Made by a program: the position numbers and the translations under genes
Part shown: piece by piece, positions 36,201 to 49,099 of the stretch
How positions within the stretch are numbered: the first letter of the stretch is position 1
How the letters are laid out: each line of letters begins with the position of its first letter
Notes under the pieces: generated by a model
What the model was told of the DNA's origin: nothing
Seen by the model: the letters and a program-made list of their open reading frames with translations, nothing else
Databases searched by the model: none
DNA from: Marchantia polymorpha subsp. ruderalis
Taxonomy: Eukaryota; Streptophyta; Marchantiopsida; Marchantiales; Marchantiaceae
NCBI GenBank assembly: GCA_037833965.1
Contig: AP031352.1
Coordinates: 2,708,501 to 2,772,500 of the forward strand
Direction of reading: 5' to 3'
DNA length: 64,000 nt

Positions 36201-37120
36201 TGAGTACTACATATGGGTTAGTACGGTTATCCACACATATCTACATGTCTGAAATATAAAATATGTTTTTGTTCAATTAATCAATTGAAAAGATTTTTCA
36301 ACCTATGAAGTTGTATTTGTTCATGAAGAAAGAAACTGTCATGTTTGCATGTGTACGCAATTATAATGATTGCAGGAGATAGTGGCGTGGGACGTTATAA
36401 ACGTGATCCATATCGAAGTTGATCGAACTCCAAGATTGACATTATGACGCATGATGATGACAACTAATAATCGAAATACATTCCAATCAGTTTTTACACG
36501 ACGGCATAAACGATCGTCGTAGGGGCGACTATCCAAGCAGATAATCCCATATGCCTAGGCTAGAAATTCCCATCATCTACCAATTGTAAAAGTACACAAG
36601 ACTCTCGTGGAAGAAAATAATATGCATCGTAGAATTGCATAGAATGTCCTTGTTGAATAAAATCGAGAATCCAACGTGGCCAACCTCTCACTTTTGAAGG
36701 GTGCACTAGTATTTGAATCCCACCTCTCCTTTGCTTTCCATGGGAATATTGATCCACCTTTGACCTCTTCAAACCCTTCAGATTCTCCGTTCCTTGGATC
36801 CAATCTTTCGTGAATGAAGATGATGTGAATGGTCGCGTCACCTTGTAAAGAAGTAAGAAGAAGATGTGTGCAGTCTGTCTGCTCATACTGAAGCGTCATC
36901 AAGTAAAGTTTCCAACTCAAATAAGTCACAATGTTCATGAGATGGCCAAATTTGGGAGGACGAGAAGAACTACAAGTGCATCATTCTGTAGAACGAACTG
37001 GATGAGAATTAACCTCCACAAATTATAATGATATGAGCACTGCGTTGACATCGATCATAACTCTTGCTGAAGTTGAGATCGTTTTTGGACATTGTGATAC
37101 TATAGCGTCGTGTACTCACG
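33250..37120. other. No confirmed gene
   Basis: GC-rich to about 33.8 kb (USP upstream flank), then AT-rich. One open frame, 33943-34194, reads REFVESLRSATTADDILDAV and FETFASFLDCLQCVGT and looks protein-like, but it is short and unrecognised. Other frames have no support. Confidence 0.4.
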
Positions 37121-37416
37121 TTACCGCAGTTTAGCAGACGAGTGTTCCCTCGACAGGAGAATGACGGTCTGGTATAAATGGATGATGCGAGCATGAGGAC
37201 GATGGTCGCGGACATACTGCAGGCCTGATTAGTTTTAATAACAATCATGATGCTGAGATACAATAGAGTTACCGCAGTTTAGCAGACGAGTGTTCCCTCG
37301 ACAGGAGTATAACGGTCTGGTATAAATGGATGATGCAAGCACGAGGACGATGGTCGCGGACATACTGCAGGCCTGATTAGTTTTAATAACAATCATGATG
37401 CTAAGATACAATAGAG
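37121..37416. repeat. 148-bp tandem duplication
   Basis: Two head-to-tail copies, 37121-37268 and 37269-37416, each exactly 148 bp, beginning TTACCGCAGTTTAGCAGACG and ending ATACAATAGAG. They differ at only a handful of bases, so the duplication is recent. Each unit contains a TATAAATGG. The next base block, from 37421, starts the inverted-repeat element. Confidence 0.92.
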
Positions 37417-37420
37417 TTCT

Positions 37421-38384
37421 CCAAAGATGAAACATAACGCATGTTCAGGTTTGTTCAAATATGGCATTTGGGGGTGTTGTGCCAGATTTGTCATGAATAA
37501 TTTTTGAGTAATGCCATAAATAAGAATGGAAATCCAAGTCTCCTCTCCTCATGTTCACTATTAAGACGTTTTTGTTCTCTCTTGTCCGTTGATGATGTTG
37601 ATGAAATGTCTTCAAAGAAATACAAAACGCCATTTAATCTCTCTCACGAACTTGACTATGGACCGAAGACACTATGGTGTCTGTTACATCGGTTCTTTTG
37701 CCAAGTATGAGAGGTGAAAAATAAAATCAAACAGAAGCGAAGGTCCGACTAGAACCACAAAATACTTTAAGGTTCCATATTGACTAGAGCTGGAATCACA
37801 ACATCTTGAAATTCAACACTTGGCAAATATGGAGTGAATATCATGTAATTACATGTCAAACGAACTTTCTTTGATCTCCTCCTCCTTTATTGTCCTCCTC
37901 ATTTTGTTGAGTCCTATGATCAATTGGGTTTGAATAATAACGTAAACATAGTCAACACAATTCTACTCCCTTTTATTTGATCTCAAAATTGAGAATATAT
38001 TCATTGATAGAATGAGAAAGAGAAGATATACTCTGCAAAACAATAGATCAAATGCCAGAATCCGTGTAATTTGATGAAGCATGGATTACTTTTGAACTTA
38101 GATTTTCCAAACTGTGTATTTTTGTTGGAAGCTTTGCTAATGTTTATCCTGAAACTACGTGTGTGGAGGGTGATTTCTCCATGATTAGCTAAGAGAAAGA
38201 TGAGTATATATCTTACTTAATGATATTGTCACTCTAGTAAGCATACATTATAAGCAATTAAAGCAAATTAAAATTAGTGTCATATTTGTCGTAAATAAAA
38301 ATTGGCTGATGCCATAATAGACTAAGTTATGACAAATTTGGCAAATGCCAAGTTAGCAGAGGCCTGGGCATGTTTCATCTTTGG
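37421..38384. mobile_element. Non-autonomous DNA transposon with long terminal inverted repeats
   Basis: The left end starts CCAAAGATGAAACAT. The reverse complement of the right end starts identically and remains similar for about 90 bp, including TTGGCATTT / TGGCATTTG, CAGATTTGTCAT / AAATTTGTCAT and ATGCCAT / ATGGCAT. The interior is about 0.8 kb of AT-rich DNA without a transposase. No clear target duplication: the flanks are GAGTTCT on the left and TAATTTC on the right. Confidence 0.65.
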
Positions 38385-38399
38385 TAATTTCATTGATGT

Positions 38400-41090
38400 C
38401 TATATATATATTATGAAAACATGTGATCTATTTACATCTATATGTATATAAAAAATAAATATTCAAATTCATCTTATAACATGGTTTTTTTTCTGTGCAT
38501 ACATCAAATAATGTCCCATTTAAAATTTCAATGTATGTTGATTACAACAACCTAAAGACATAAAGGTACATCACATATTATTCTCTTTTGTGCATACGAT
38601 GGATATTACTTCACAACATTTTTAAAATAAGAACATTGGATTACATATCATTGGAAGAAAGAGAAAATTTCTTTTGCTCTAAAATTATAACATAATGCTC
38701 AATGTATAATGATTTATACATCTCAAATACATTATTTTGTATGATAAGCTAAGGAATTAGTAGAATAACATGAGATGTGTTTTTCTTTCACAAACATGTG
38801 TAATGTCTATACTTACATGTGATTTATATTTTTTCCAGAATTTTAATTCCAATATTGATTGGTCATACTTACTAATACTGATTATGATCAATGAAATTAG
38901 TTTAACTCAAAATATATGAAAAAGCTAGCAAAATACTTCTATAATCTGAATTAAGATTGACAATGAAGAACTGTACGTGTTCATTGCATGAAGTTTCTTT
39001 GAGGTGCACTGCATATTTACTGTGTGAATTATTGTAGAAAAAGTTTACTGTCAATATAAAGATCCATCTAGGCCTATAATTATAAATGCATAAAACATCT
39101 GGACTTATACATCATGTGATACAAACCATTCGTTGCTTGTGCTCCATTTTATGTCTAGAGGGTATAAAGAGTGACCGTTTATTCCAAATAAAAATTTTGT
39201 ATAACGTTACTAAACCACAACCTATTGAAATTGTTAGTTTATAAAATTTTTTTATTTGCATTTACAGTGAGAGTACAAATCTGTTCATGTATACACTCCA
39301 ACATGTTTTAAATTATGTTCATGTTATTTGATATTGTTCAAATAGCTTGAACTTTGCATGATATATTTTATTTTGTGATTTGTATAAAGTCACTTAAGAT
39401 TCTACCATTTAAAACATTTCTTAAAAAGACTGATGTGAATTTATATTCGTATTTACTTGGTACTTCTATGTTCTGTTCTGACTGGATCAACATGTTACTT
39501 AGTTACGGTCCATAACTAAGATTAGGTATTTATAAAACCTGGTTGACAACATGTAATTCGAAATGTTCCACGTTATATTACGTAGCTTATCTCTAATATA
39601 ATCAAGATTGACTATCGAGTGACATCCAAAAGGTGAAAGAGTCAACTGAACACCTACTCCATTTGGGAAGTAAAGCACAACGTATCCACAATCGGGAACC
39701 AATTATTGAGGGCCAACATAACTGCAAGAGGGAGGCATGAATGCACAATCATGACTCCCTCAATAGCAAACAACCTTCGTGCACATCAAAGGAGCCATAC
39801 TTTGGTCAGGTTGGCTAAAGAGTTGAATTGTTGCAGTGTTGACCTTGGAATCCAAGAGTGGAACCGACCTTTTTCATGGGTCGCAGAGTCTTCGTTCTCT
39901 TCGTCGTCATGGTGCGGCAACGAGGGATCCGATTCTGACGCCGATGAGCTGAATGGACAGTATAAGACAAGATAGTCTTCTCCTTCCTCTCCCCGCCTCT
40001 CTCTTATTCTAAATCCGGTGGTTCCGCAAGCTCGTGGTGTACGGGACGACCTGTGGCTGAGACAGGAAGAGCGAGTCACGTCAAAAACGTGTCCCAAAAT
40101 CTTACCATTTCCAAAAATACCCTCCAGGACTTTGCAGCTCCGAATCGAGGAGGAAAATCTGGGAAGCCCTAAGCCCAAACAAACCGGGAGACCGGGCGTC
40201 ATTCCGGGTGAGACACGTGTTACTTCCAAGGCCGTGACTTCCAAATGCCCTGTTTTGGTTGGACATGGGTTTTTGCCCAGGTCAATTATTCGGAGTTCGG
40301 GACGGTTTTTTTAAAAGTTTATTTTACGTATATTTTGAAGACCGAGAACTAAGTATTTTTTCATCCGGATAAGGATGGTGGCAATTAAAATGAAATGAAA
40401 GGCTTCGTTATTCTTATAAAAGTCTTTGGAAACTTCCACGATGGACGAGAAGCTAAGGGTTGAACAGATTATCGAAAATTTCAAAATAAAATCGCATAGT
40501 GAGACGAATTTATAGGAAGGACGAAGAGCTGCCGACGAAGAGAAACGAGGGAGCTCACATGAGAACAGCGGGTCCTTCGGAGCGACGTTTCGGTCGTCGG
40601 CCGTGCCGGCTTCGAGGAAGGCATGCTACGGCAGACGTCGGATACCGAATCCGACGGCCGGGGAGAGCGGAGCCAGACGAGCCCCTTGCAGACGGGCGCG
40701 ACGTTTGAGGGAGGCAATTGCGCTGGCCATCGAGAAACTCAGAGGAATCGGGGATGCATAATTGCTGGAGTGTGAATCGATCGAGAGCTTCGTGGAGTGT
40801 TGAAGTATCAACCCTCGGTGTGATTGTAGCGTGAAAGCTCAGATCGGACGGGAAGATTAAGAAGCGGACGAATCGTGTCGAGCCGGCACCCCTATGCTGA
40901 TCTCGTGGTCGTGATCGTTAAGAATTTCTCCATGGCTCGGGACAATTGGCGAGATTTTCTAATCTACCTCGTGAAGTAGTCGTCGGAGGCGCGTTTCTCG
41001 GTTTCTCGTCTGGGTTTTGTGAGTGCAAGAGCGGGGAGACGGTATGAGCAGAGACTGATTTTTTCGCGGGTGCTTTTCGGTCCAGAGGTG
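38400..41090. other. No confirmed gene; promoter side of the bZIP gene
   Basis: AT-rich to about 39.7 kb, then GC content rises toward the bZIP gene. The GC-rich part from about 40.5 kb is probably the bZIP promoter and 5' UTR. Frames here lack domains. Confidence 0.45.
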
Positions 41091-44000
41091 ATGGAGGTCG
41101 AGGTGGTGGAAGCTGACAATGGGGTCAATCCGAACAATGACAGTTCGATGGCCATAGACATGGCGATTCCGGGAGGATTTGAGGACGAGAACGCGCTGAT
41201 GATGGACAGCAGCGTGGAAACTGCCGATCTTGGAGAGGATTGGGTGTCCCTTTTCTTCGATGAGAGTTATCTGAACGCCATGACGACGAGCGGGGAGGTT
41301 GAGCAGCAGTTTCTTCCAGGTAGTGACGCGCCGGCGGCCGCTCCCGGTTCGATTGGGAATGGGATCCAAATCTCCAATCGAGCGGTATCTCCTTCCACGA
41401 TGATCCTCTCGAGCTCCCCGGCCAGTGCCAGTTCAGGGTGCCCCTTCTCTGCCAACGTCGACATTTACCCTGAAAACCATAACGCCACTGACAAAACTCC
41501 TCTGCCTACGGCTGCCGCAATTTCTCCACCCCCGCATCCCGCAGGGTCCCCGGAGAGCACTCTTTCGCAGGCCAGCGGCGCTTCCAGCTGTGCCGTGCAG
41601 CCTTGCTGGTGGGGGAACGAAGATCTGGAGGAGGATGGGGTTCATGGCTCGGAGGAGGAGAGTTCGACGTCCAATTACGGTGCGACCGACCCTTCAGCAG
41701 TTGCGCCGGACGCGTCTAAAGCTCCGATCCAAGCTCAGGAGGTGAAGGGTGGGGCAGAACCGGCATCCAGTGTGGGGAAGATTGCCACCGGTGCGAGAGG
41801 CAGCGTAGAAAGAAGCGATCGTAAGCGGAGATCGTGGGAGAGGGAGGAGGCAGAGAATGGGCAGCAGCAGTCGCAATGTGCGCAGAGTGAAATTGACAGG
41901 AAAGGGAGTGAGTCTGGGGATGGGTTGGGGGGAGAGGAGGATGACGAGAAACGGCAAGCCCGGCTGATGAGGAACCGGGAGAGTGCCCAACTTTCTCGAC
42001 AGAGGAAGAAGGTGTATGTCGACGAGCTGGAGGGGAGATTGAGAACCATGGCTGCCACTATTGCGGAGCTGACTGCCACCATCACTCACTTGACGGCCGA
42101 GAACGTCAATTTGCGGAGGCAATTAGGTTTTTTCTATCAGCCTGCGAGACCCGCAGGTGGCATGCCGATCATGCAATATCCAGGACTTGTTAGGCCTGTT
42201 TATCCCGGCGCTCCTATGCCTCCTGTCCCGATTCCGAGGTTGAAGCCTCAACAGTCTTTGACAAAAACTCCGAAACGAGCCAAAAGTACGAGGGAGCCTG
42301 GTGAGAAGAAGAAGGTTAAGAAAGTGGCCAGTCTTGCAACCGCTGGAGTCATGGGACTGCTCTGCATTACCATGCTGTTAGGACCCTTCGACTGGGGATC
42401 CAGTACTGTAAGTTCAGGCACTACTCACATCCACGTTGGTAATGCTCAGATTAGGGTAGGAGGTAGAGTGCTCACAAGCTGGAACGAGGAGGGTGTAGAA
42501 GACTTGAGGAACATGACCCCCAGGGAACCCTGGGCCGACGGTGGGGGAGGGAACATAGGGCATGTGAACTCTGCGGGTGCTGGTGGTAGGAATGGCGTGG
42601 GTGGTAGAGCGAGGAGTAGGATTGATAGGCGGAATGGGAACATTTTGAGGAGGAATTTCTCGGCCGGCACAGAAAGGGTTTGGCAATCCTGCTCAGAGTG
42701 CTACAGTCGTCGTGATGAGCCACGAACTGCTCCAAATCTCGTAGAGAAACTTGTGGCTACGAATGTGAGCGAGCAAGTCTCCTTGATTGTTCCGAGGAAT
42801 AACAGGCTTATCAAGGTCGATGGTAATCTTATTATCAGAGCTGTGATGGCTGGGGACAAGGCCGCAGAGGACTCTGGAAAGGAGGAACATTCAAGTCAGG
42901 AGGGAGAGAATGGGAGAGGTCAGGTCAAACAAGATCTGTCCAGGAGTAGCCGTTCACCTCCTACACCTGCTGATCACAGGCTCATCAAAGCCATATCGAC
43001 TCAAGCTCAGGAAGGAGGAGGAATCGTTGTCGGGGAAAGACAGAGCAGAAACGTTGGTGCTATTCGCGAGGACAAAAATGTTCAGAAACCTGCGTACAAG
43101 AGCGATGCCTTGGCCTCTGTTTCTGCAACTCCGACTTTTTCTCAGCTTGTGTTGGGAAGCCTTGCAGGTAATACTCACCTTTCAGGCCAAGAACACCTTG
43201 GTAATCCTTCGATAGTTACTGTTTCTCTTCATGACAAGTATTGTATTATCTGTTGGATGTCTTGGATGCCTTATTCTGCTAAATTCTCGATACGTCTTAT
43301 CTACTTCTCGCAAAAACTTGGCTCCAATTCGACAACCTTTGGTCAGAATCTTATTCCTAAATTTCTGCAACGAGTTTATTTCCGTCGTTTCTGTTATTAA
43401 CTTCTAGGAAGTTGAATCTTCACATCATTCACTGGTACCACATGAAAAGTCCATACACTCTACAGGTTTCTGTTGGGTTTACATCTCTGATTTTCAGTTT
43501 CGTTTGGCTTTCTTTTCCTAGTCCATCACCCTTTCTATCACACAGTGCTGTACATCATATCCCGACGTCCATGTGTGGAAGATCGCTAGGGTGCGTGTTT
43601 TACTTCGCACTCGATCGAACTTCAGTACCTTTCATCATTTATAGTTCTTTCCTGACCCTAGACTTCTACAGCATCATGCGTAATTGCGTCCCCTCCTTCC
43701 AATAGGAAAGGCCCTCTTGGAGGTACCTCAAATGGGCTCTATCAGATTGATTTAGTGTGGATGCTGATAAACGACTGTTGGAGTCTAATCACAACGAAAG
43801 TGTTTGCAAAGGAGATCGCTTTAGACCTTGTTGCCCATCTGTTTCTTAGTACGTTACAATACTGACGGTGATGGTCGTATCTGTTCTCGGAATTGGTGTC
43901 TTACATGTAAGGTCTGAAAGACCTTTCGATTGATTGGGAAACATTTGAGATAATGTGCGCAGCAATTGGCTTTGAATTTACCGATACTAGTAAGGATCAG

Positions 44001-46935
44001 GAATTTGTGCATAACGAAAGGACCGTATTTACGGCTAGCTCGCCTGGAAAAGGTACTATACAAGTAGGTCTGCACCCGGAAGTGGTCTTCACTATCCTTC
44101 CGCCATCGTCTGGCTGGAGATCATTTGTAGACCAGGGTGACCCCAGAAACAAGACCTGGCTAGCGCCTGATTCTTGCGAAGCTGGTCCCCATGTTCCGTA
44201 TGCCTTGAACGTAACTTTCGGTTTCCATGAATTCCTGGAGAGACCTATATCTCTGGGTGAGAAATTCAAGTACAAAAGGTACGATAGATGCAGACGCTTA
44301 TTACAGTGCAGTGGGACTTTCCCGAGTACAGTAGGAGGCCTCAGGTCGCGGACTTCGGAGTTTTGCTTGCTGATAGACCCAAAAGAGAACCTGCAGGGTG
44401 CTCACTTACTAGTCAACAACCAGAGTCACGTTTGCGTATGCCAGCTTCGGTGGGAAAGCACTATGCTGAACACCACCAGTGTGTCCATCCGCTTGCATCC
44501 TATACCCATTGGTACAGAAAATTCAAACAACAAAGACAAGGAAGACTCCTGGCTTTATTTACTGGACCCCCTGGTGGATATTCCTGGGTATGTAGACACT
44601 AATCATACTTGCAGACATAGACCATGGGTTAAGTACGAAGTTGTTGGTGACAGTACGAGTATGAACCTTGACATTAAGTGCTTTCAATCCCCAATCGAGT
44701 GCTAAACAACGTTGCACGGGTAGGTTGTGTTTCACCCTTTCTCCTGTACAATTTCTTTCTGAATAACTTCCTTAGTTCTCCTTGCCCACATATTAAGTGG
44801 AGTAGAAAATACTTCAATGGAAGCATCCGAACCATGTGCAGGAGGAATTTTTATCGACGTCTTTCTGCCTAGCACATTTTAGGTTCACTATGACAAGAAC
44901 AAACGTGTATTGTTAACAGATATGCGAGAACATATTGGATAGGATACTGAGAGCCTTCATACAACGGACTACTTAATCAAGACATATTAGAAATTAAACC
45001 TAGCATCTTTGATTTGTCAACTACCTGCATGAGAAACTTTCGCCTCTACAGTATTTTCAGTCTGGAATTTGTTGGTGAGTGCTGAGTTGATTAAAACTTT
45101 CATATTAGAACATGGTAACATCGGAAAGAAGAGAGTGGAGTCTGCATACCTTTTACTCGTGAACTACTATAACTACTTTATCTGGTCTGCTGAAGGTTTG
45201 CGTCGTGGATCCCATTCTTTGTTATTTTACCTAGCTCTTAAGGTCAGAAAAGACAAACGCTCAATCTACAGTTGAAAAAAAGCTGTTATGTTTTGATGTC
45301 TGCGAGGAAAAGGAGATATTGATTATCTTTCCTGATAGTTATCTCAAACTGTAGATTTCCTGAATTCCCCTTTGTGTCACGTGCTAGTGCTGAAGAAGGC
45401 AAAAAGTACTCTCCAAACAGTTGTGATGGAGAGGTATGGAATACCTCTCGAAAACCAGAGAGCTTTTCGTGTCACTCAAACAACTGTACATGGTCGCAAC
45501 AGACCGTCCCCCAAGCCCATGGTTGGAAACTTGCAGCAGTGGGTTCTGGATGATTACCATCCAGGTACTAATCTCTTCTGGGGCGAAGATCTCCATAGTT
45601 TTCGTTTGATCAATGAATGTTCCAATTGTTCCCATTTAACCCAGGGTCAGAAGTTTAGTCCAAGTAGAGGATGTATCGAAGTTTTCTTGCCTAATGTTCA
45701 ATAAAGAAAAATTCCACGATTAAGCTGTACCTGATCTATAGACGTAAATTTATACGGAATGAATTAGACATTGCCATCAACAAGTCATAGTTTACTGCTC
45801 TAAAGTGTAGCGTTGAACCAGTGTTATCTGCAATTCTGTTGCTCATGGTACAAAAAGTTGAGGCATTGTAAAACTTCATTACTTGCATTTGATATGTACC
45901 ATCCGTCAAGATCCTTCTGGACTTCTCTGTTTTAAAGTTTTAGTGGGTAGATGGGTTACTGATGCAAGAGGTTTTATAGGTCAGCGGAAGTTGAGCAAAC
46001 TGACAAAGATCCTTGTGTTCTTTCTAGTAAAGAAGCTTGAATATAACTGAAATGATAAGCCAACATGACAAGAGTATGAACCCGAAGACTTGTGGATGTC
46101 TTTCAACTACTGAGTCTATTTCAATGGGCACTGTGTGTCACAATTTCCCTTCTAAACCAAGAAGAAGCACAAAATGTAAATGGGAACTTGAGCTGCAAAA
46201 GGGAGATAATGGCGCTGCCTGCTCAAGGCGAGAAAAGGTATGCACGTTTCAACGGCGGAGGGTCATGTTCATGAAGTAAATACCTATGCTATGGAACACC
46301 TCTGGTGACTTACTGCACCTACTAACGGCGTAAGCTGGTATCCAAATTGGCTTCATGCTTTTTAATAACCTGGGAGATTGAGCGTCAGACACTACTGGAG
46401 ATTTAAGGTTTTCGTTACTAAATTGTGAATTCGCACTTTGTCTACAGGGCCTGTTCTGAGCACAGGGATGTGCACAGAAGTTTTCCGCTTTGATACTTCA
46501 CCAACAAGGACTGCACCAAATACAGAGACCTCTAGAGGTTCAAGCTCTGTAGCAGAAGATCAAGTCAGCGGTGTTCGTGAAGAAAAGACTTCTGCAAAGA
46601 CTACTGAGGAGCCTTCTACCCGTAAGAAGAGAGATCCTTATGCTGTCCCTCTACCTCCTATTCGGAGACAAGACGGGAATGGAACAGAGCCAGTCGTGGA
46701 CAAAGTTTTCAAAGGACAACAGTCTGACACGGAAGGTCATGATGCCTCAACGATGGTAGTGTCCGTCTTCACGGGACCTCAAGATGTTTCTGCAGAAGAC
46801 AGCAGGACTGGGGGAGGGCCAGCAAAAGGCTTGTCTCAAATCTTTGTGGTTGTTCTGGTGGATAGTGTGAAGTATATAACGTACTCGTGTATGCTTCCTC
46901 CAACGGGCTCTCAGGTTCATGTGGTGGCGAGCTGA
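41091..46935 (+). CDS. ER-membrane-tethered bZIP transcription factor (bZIP17/28 type)
   Basis: Three coding exons, 41091-43167, 45388-45564 and 46448-46935, all joined in phase 1, total 2742 nt or 913 residues. The N-terminus is acidic and Ser/Pro-rich, as in an activation domain. The basic region (about residues 285-305) has NRESAQLSRQRKK, followed by a leucine-zipper-like heptad. A membrane segment lies at about 412-432 (ASLATAGVMGLLCITMLLG). The lumenal part holds LIKVDGNLIIRAVMAGDKA, GPVLSTGMCTEVF and IFVVVLVDSVKYITYSCML, as in plant bZIP28 relatives. These factors leave the ER under stress and are cut by Golgi S1P/S2P; the freed part enters the nucleus. A second possible acceptor at 45420 would remove 11 residues. 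A CAG/GTAAGC after the stop suggests a 3' UTR intron. At 913 residues it is longer than the Arabidopsis relatives. Confidence 0.93.
43953..44705 (+). CDS. 250-codon open frame inside bZIP intron 1; possible cassette exon or nested gene
   Basis: Open without stop from 43912 past the ATG at 43953 to 44705. It reads as a Cys-containing protein with five N-glycosylation sequons (NKT, NVT, NQS, NTT, NHT), typical of a lumenal or secreted chain, but it has no signal peptide. An AG at 43910-43911 would let bZIP exon 1 splice into it in phase 1. A GT at 44647 would let it leave in phase 1 into exon 2: a 735-nt phase-neutral cassette of 245 codons. It would then lie in the ER lumen, which fits the sequons. 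Without the donor it becomes an alternative C-terminus. No family recognised; a separate nested gene is also possible. Confidence 0.4.
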   Translation: MCAAIGFEFTDTSKDQEFVHNERTVFTASSPGKGTIQVGLHPEVVFTILPPSSGWRSFVDQGDPRNKTWLAPDSCEAGPHVPYALNVTFGFHEFLERPISLGEKFKYKRYDRCRRLLQCSGTFPSTVGGLRSRTSEFCLLIDPKENLQGAHLLVNNQSHVCVCQLRWESTMLNTTSVSIRLHPIPIGTENSNNKDKEDSWLYLLDPLVDIPGYVDTNHTCRHRPWVKYEVVGDSTSMNLDIKCFQSPIEC

Positions 46936-48850
46936 TTATCTGCAGGTAAGCACTGTAGCCAACATTTACTCGTTTTACTTGAGTTCCTGTTATAAAACCA
47001 TCCGAGTTTCATTTCTTCCATTTCTAGCACAATCTTGTTACATCACACCACGAAAGATGTGGTCTAAATTCTACCAGTCTTGTTTAAGTTTATCACATAT
47101 AAGCCCATAAGCCTTTGCATATGTGTATGACGAGATCTCTTTGATACATAGGCATCAACCTTGATACGATCATTACCTGTGGTTTGACCTCTCTCGTCGG
47201 ACTACAAGAAGACTTTCTTAGTGGATGATGTGGCAGTGCACGCAGGTTCGCGAAATCGGGACGTAGAGGAACACTTTTCTTGTCTGCGTCTAGAGACGGC
47301 TCAAACTATGGGAAGAGGTAGAAGGGAACACCATCAGGGATACTGAGCCCTGATAAGGAGCGAATCTGAGCTGAGGTTTGAAATGTCGGCTGGCTTGGAG
47401 GTGATGGGTTTAGATACTTAGGTCCAAAGTTTCACATTATTTGCCAATTAGACCGTTCCTATCCTACCGTTCATTCGTCCAGGAGGAACTTTCTGAGAAA
47501 TTACCCTTTGTGGGGTTTGTAAATTATCACACTTGTATATATATTTATTTAAGTCTAAAATTATTTATTCAATCTTGATTCCGATTTGAGGTCTTAGTGT
47601 GAATTGTTGTGTTTCTGATTTTTCGAAGTCAACTTGCTGGTGAAGGACCCCTTTGGCCGAGAGGTAGAGAAGTTTTTAATGCTTTTTGGTTGTTCCACGC
47701 ATCAGACAATGCTTGAATACTAAGCAATTCTCTTCTATGTTGCGGAAATGTATCCCACTACAGGAGAGATACTCTTCACTGAGTCTTGTCTATCCTTCTT
47801 ACCCAGCAGGCCCTCATTTTCTTGTCCTTTACAATGAGCTTGCCAGGATAGATTCTATGCGTTGAATGCAAGGATAGGCATACGGCAGTGGGGAACAGTT
47901 TTGTAATTAGATGACTTAGCTTTTTTCCTTAAAGCCAATTGGTGCATTTACGATGTTGTGTCGTGTAAACGTGAGTGTGTTCTTTCAAAGAGCTCTGAAT
48001 TTCTTTCTTTCTGTTACATATTCCTTGTCATGTTCAGTCTCAGAGCTAATCAACATAGAGAGATTTCTGAAATCGTTTCTATTACATATTGATGTTAATG
48101 CAGATATCTTACGATCAGTAAAAGATATTTCGCACTGTAATGCCACTAGCCCCATCCTAACCCATTTTTTTCATCGGTGAAGGATCCTGTTTGCTATTGT
48201 ACTGGCATGATTGCCTTTGAATGCTAGAAGTTCCTACAAATTTATGCAAATATTTTTATACCATATATTACATAGTATACAAATGCAACATCTAGAAGAT
48301 TAAGAAACTTGGTACTGATGAAGCTATAATGCGAACGATGTGGGAAAGACATATCCATGGAGCATGTGTCTACCGGAGTGCGAAATACTGAAGTGGACCC
48401 AGAGGAGAGGAATCAAGAGAGGGGTGGAACGGAACGACGAACAGACCCGAGCTCTCCAAGAGGAAATTCTGGGTGTATTGAAAGAAAGAAAGAATAACAG
48501 AGTCCCAATTGCTTGCAACAACGTCTGCAAGAAATATGAAATTATCTAATAATAGGAGGGAGAGTAGTATGTGAAAAGAGATAGAAAACTAAGACGGTAG
48601 GATGTAATCAAAGTGTGGCAAGCCAGACTTACCGAAGAGCTAGGACTACAAGTAAATGCAGGTACGGCAATGATGGAGCTATTCAATGAGATACCAGCTC
48701 TGCACTTTAAGACTTTAGCTAGAGAAAATATAGGAGACCAAAACGATAAACAGAACTAACCAAGAGTTGGTAACTTAAGATGATGAGATAATTAAATACG
48801 AATTGGTCCCATTCTTTTCTTAATATACATATTGTCATGCTGGAAATAAA
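46936..48850. other. 3' side of the bZIP gene and non-coding DNA
   Basis: Includes a probable 3' UTR intron donor near 46946. A frame at 48340-48549 (DEQTRALQEEILGVLKE) followed by LTEELGLQVNAG near 48640 looks like a worn transposon fragment but is not identified. No other gene seen. Confidence 0.4.
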
Positions 48851-48854
48851 TAAA

Positions 48855-49059
48855 GGGAACCGTTACTTATCCCTCACTTAACGCTAATTTATCGTTGACT
48901 AATTTTACTATTTTTAGCATTATTTCTCCCAGTTTCACTCTGCGCGCGAAGACTATAACGTCCGATTAATCTATCCTTGGATGGTATCGACCAATCAAAT
49001 ATATCTCTTTTGAAGGTGAAGGATAATTAGAGTTAAGTGAGTGATAACTAGCCCCTCCC
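48855..49059. mobile_element. hAT-like MITE, copy 2, with perfect 8-bp target duplication
   Basis: A 205-bp element. The left end is GGGAACCGTTACTTATCCCT. The right end, read in reverse, is GGGAGGGGCTAGTTATCACT, and both continue CACTTAAC-CTAATT-ATC. It is flanked on both sides by TAAATAAA. The 8-bp duplication is typical of hAT transposons. The right-end sequence closely matches the left end of copy 1 at 12970. Confidence 0.82.
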
Positions 49060-49099
49060 TAAATAAATGGAAAAACTAAATAATTTCCAAACATGTTTC

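Noticed and set aside
40018..40314. 98-codon plus frame before the bZIP gene
   Set aside because: No domain and composition like non-coding promoter DNA.
41433..42735. Several antisense frames within bZIP exon 1
   Set aside because: Shadows of a well-supported exon.
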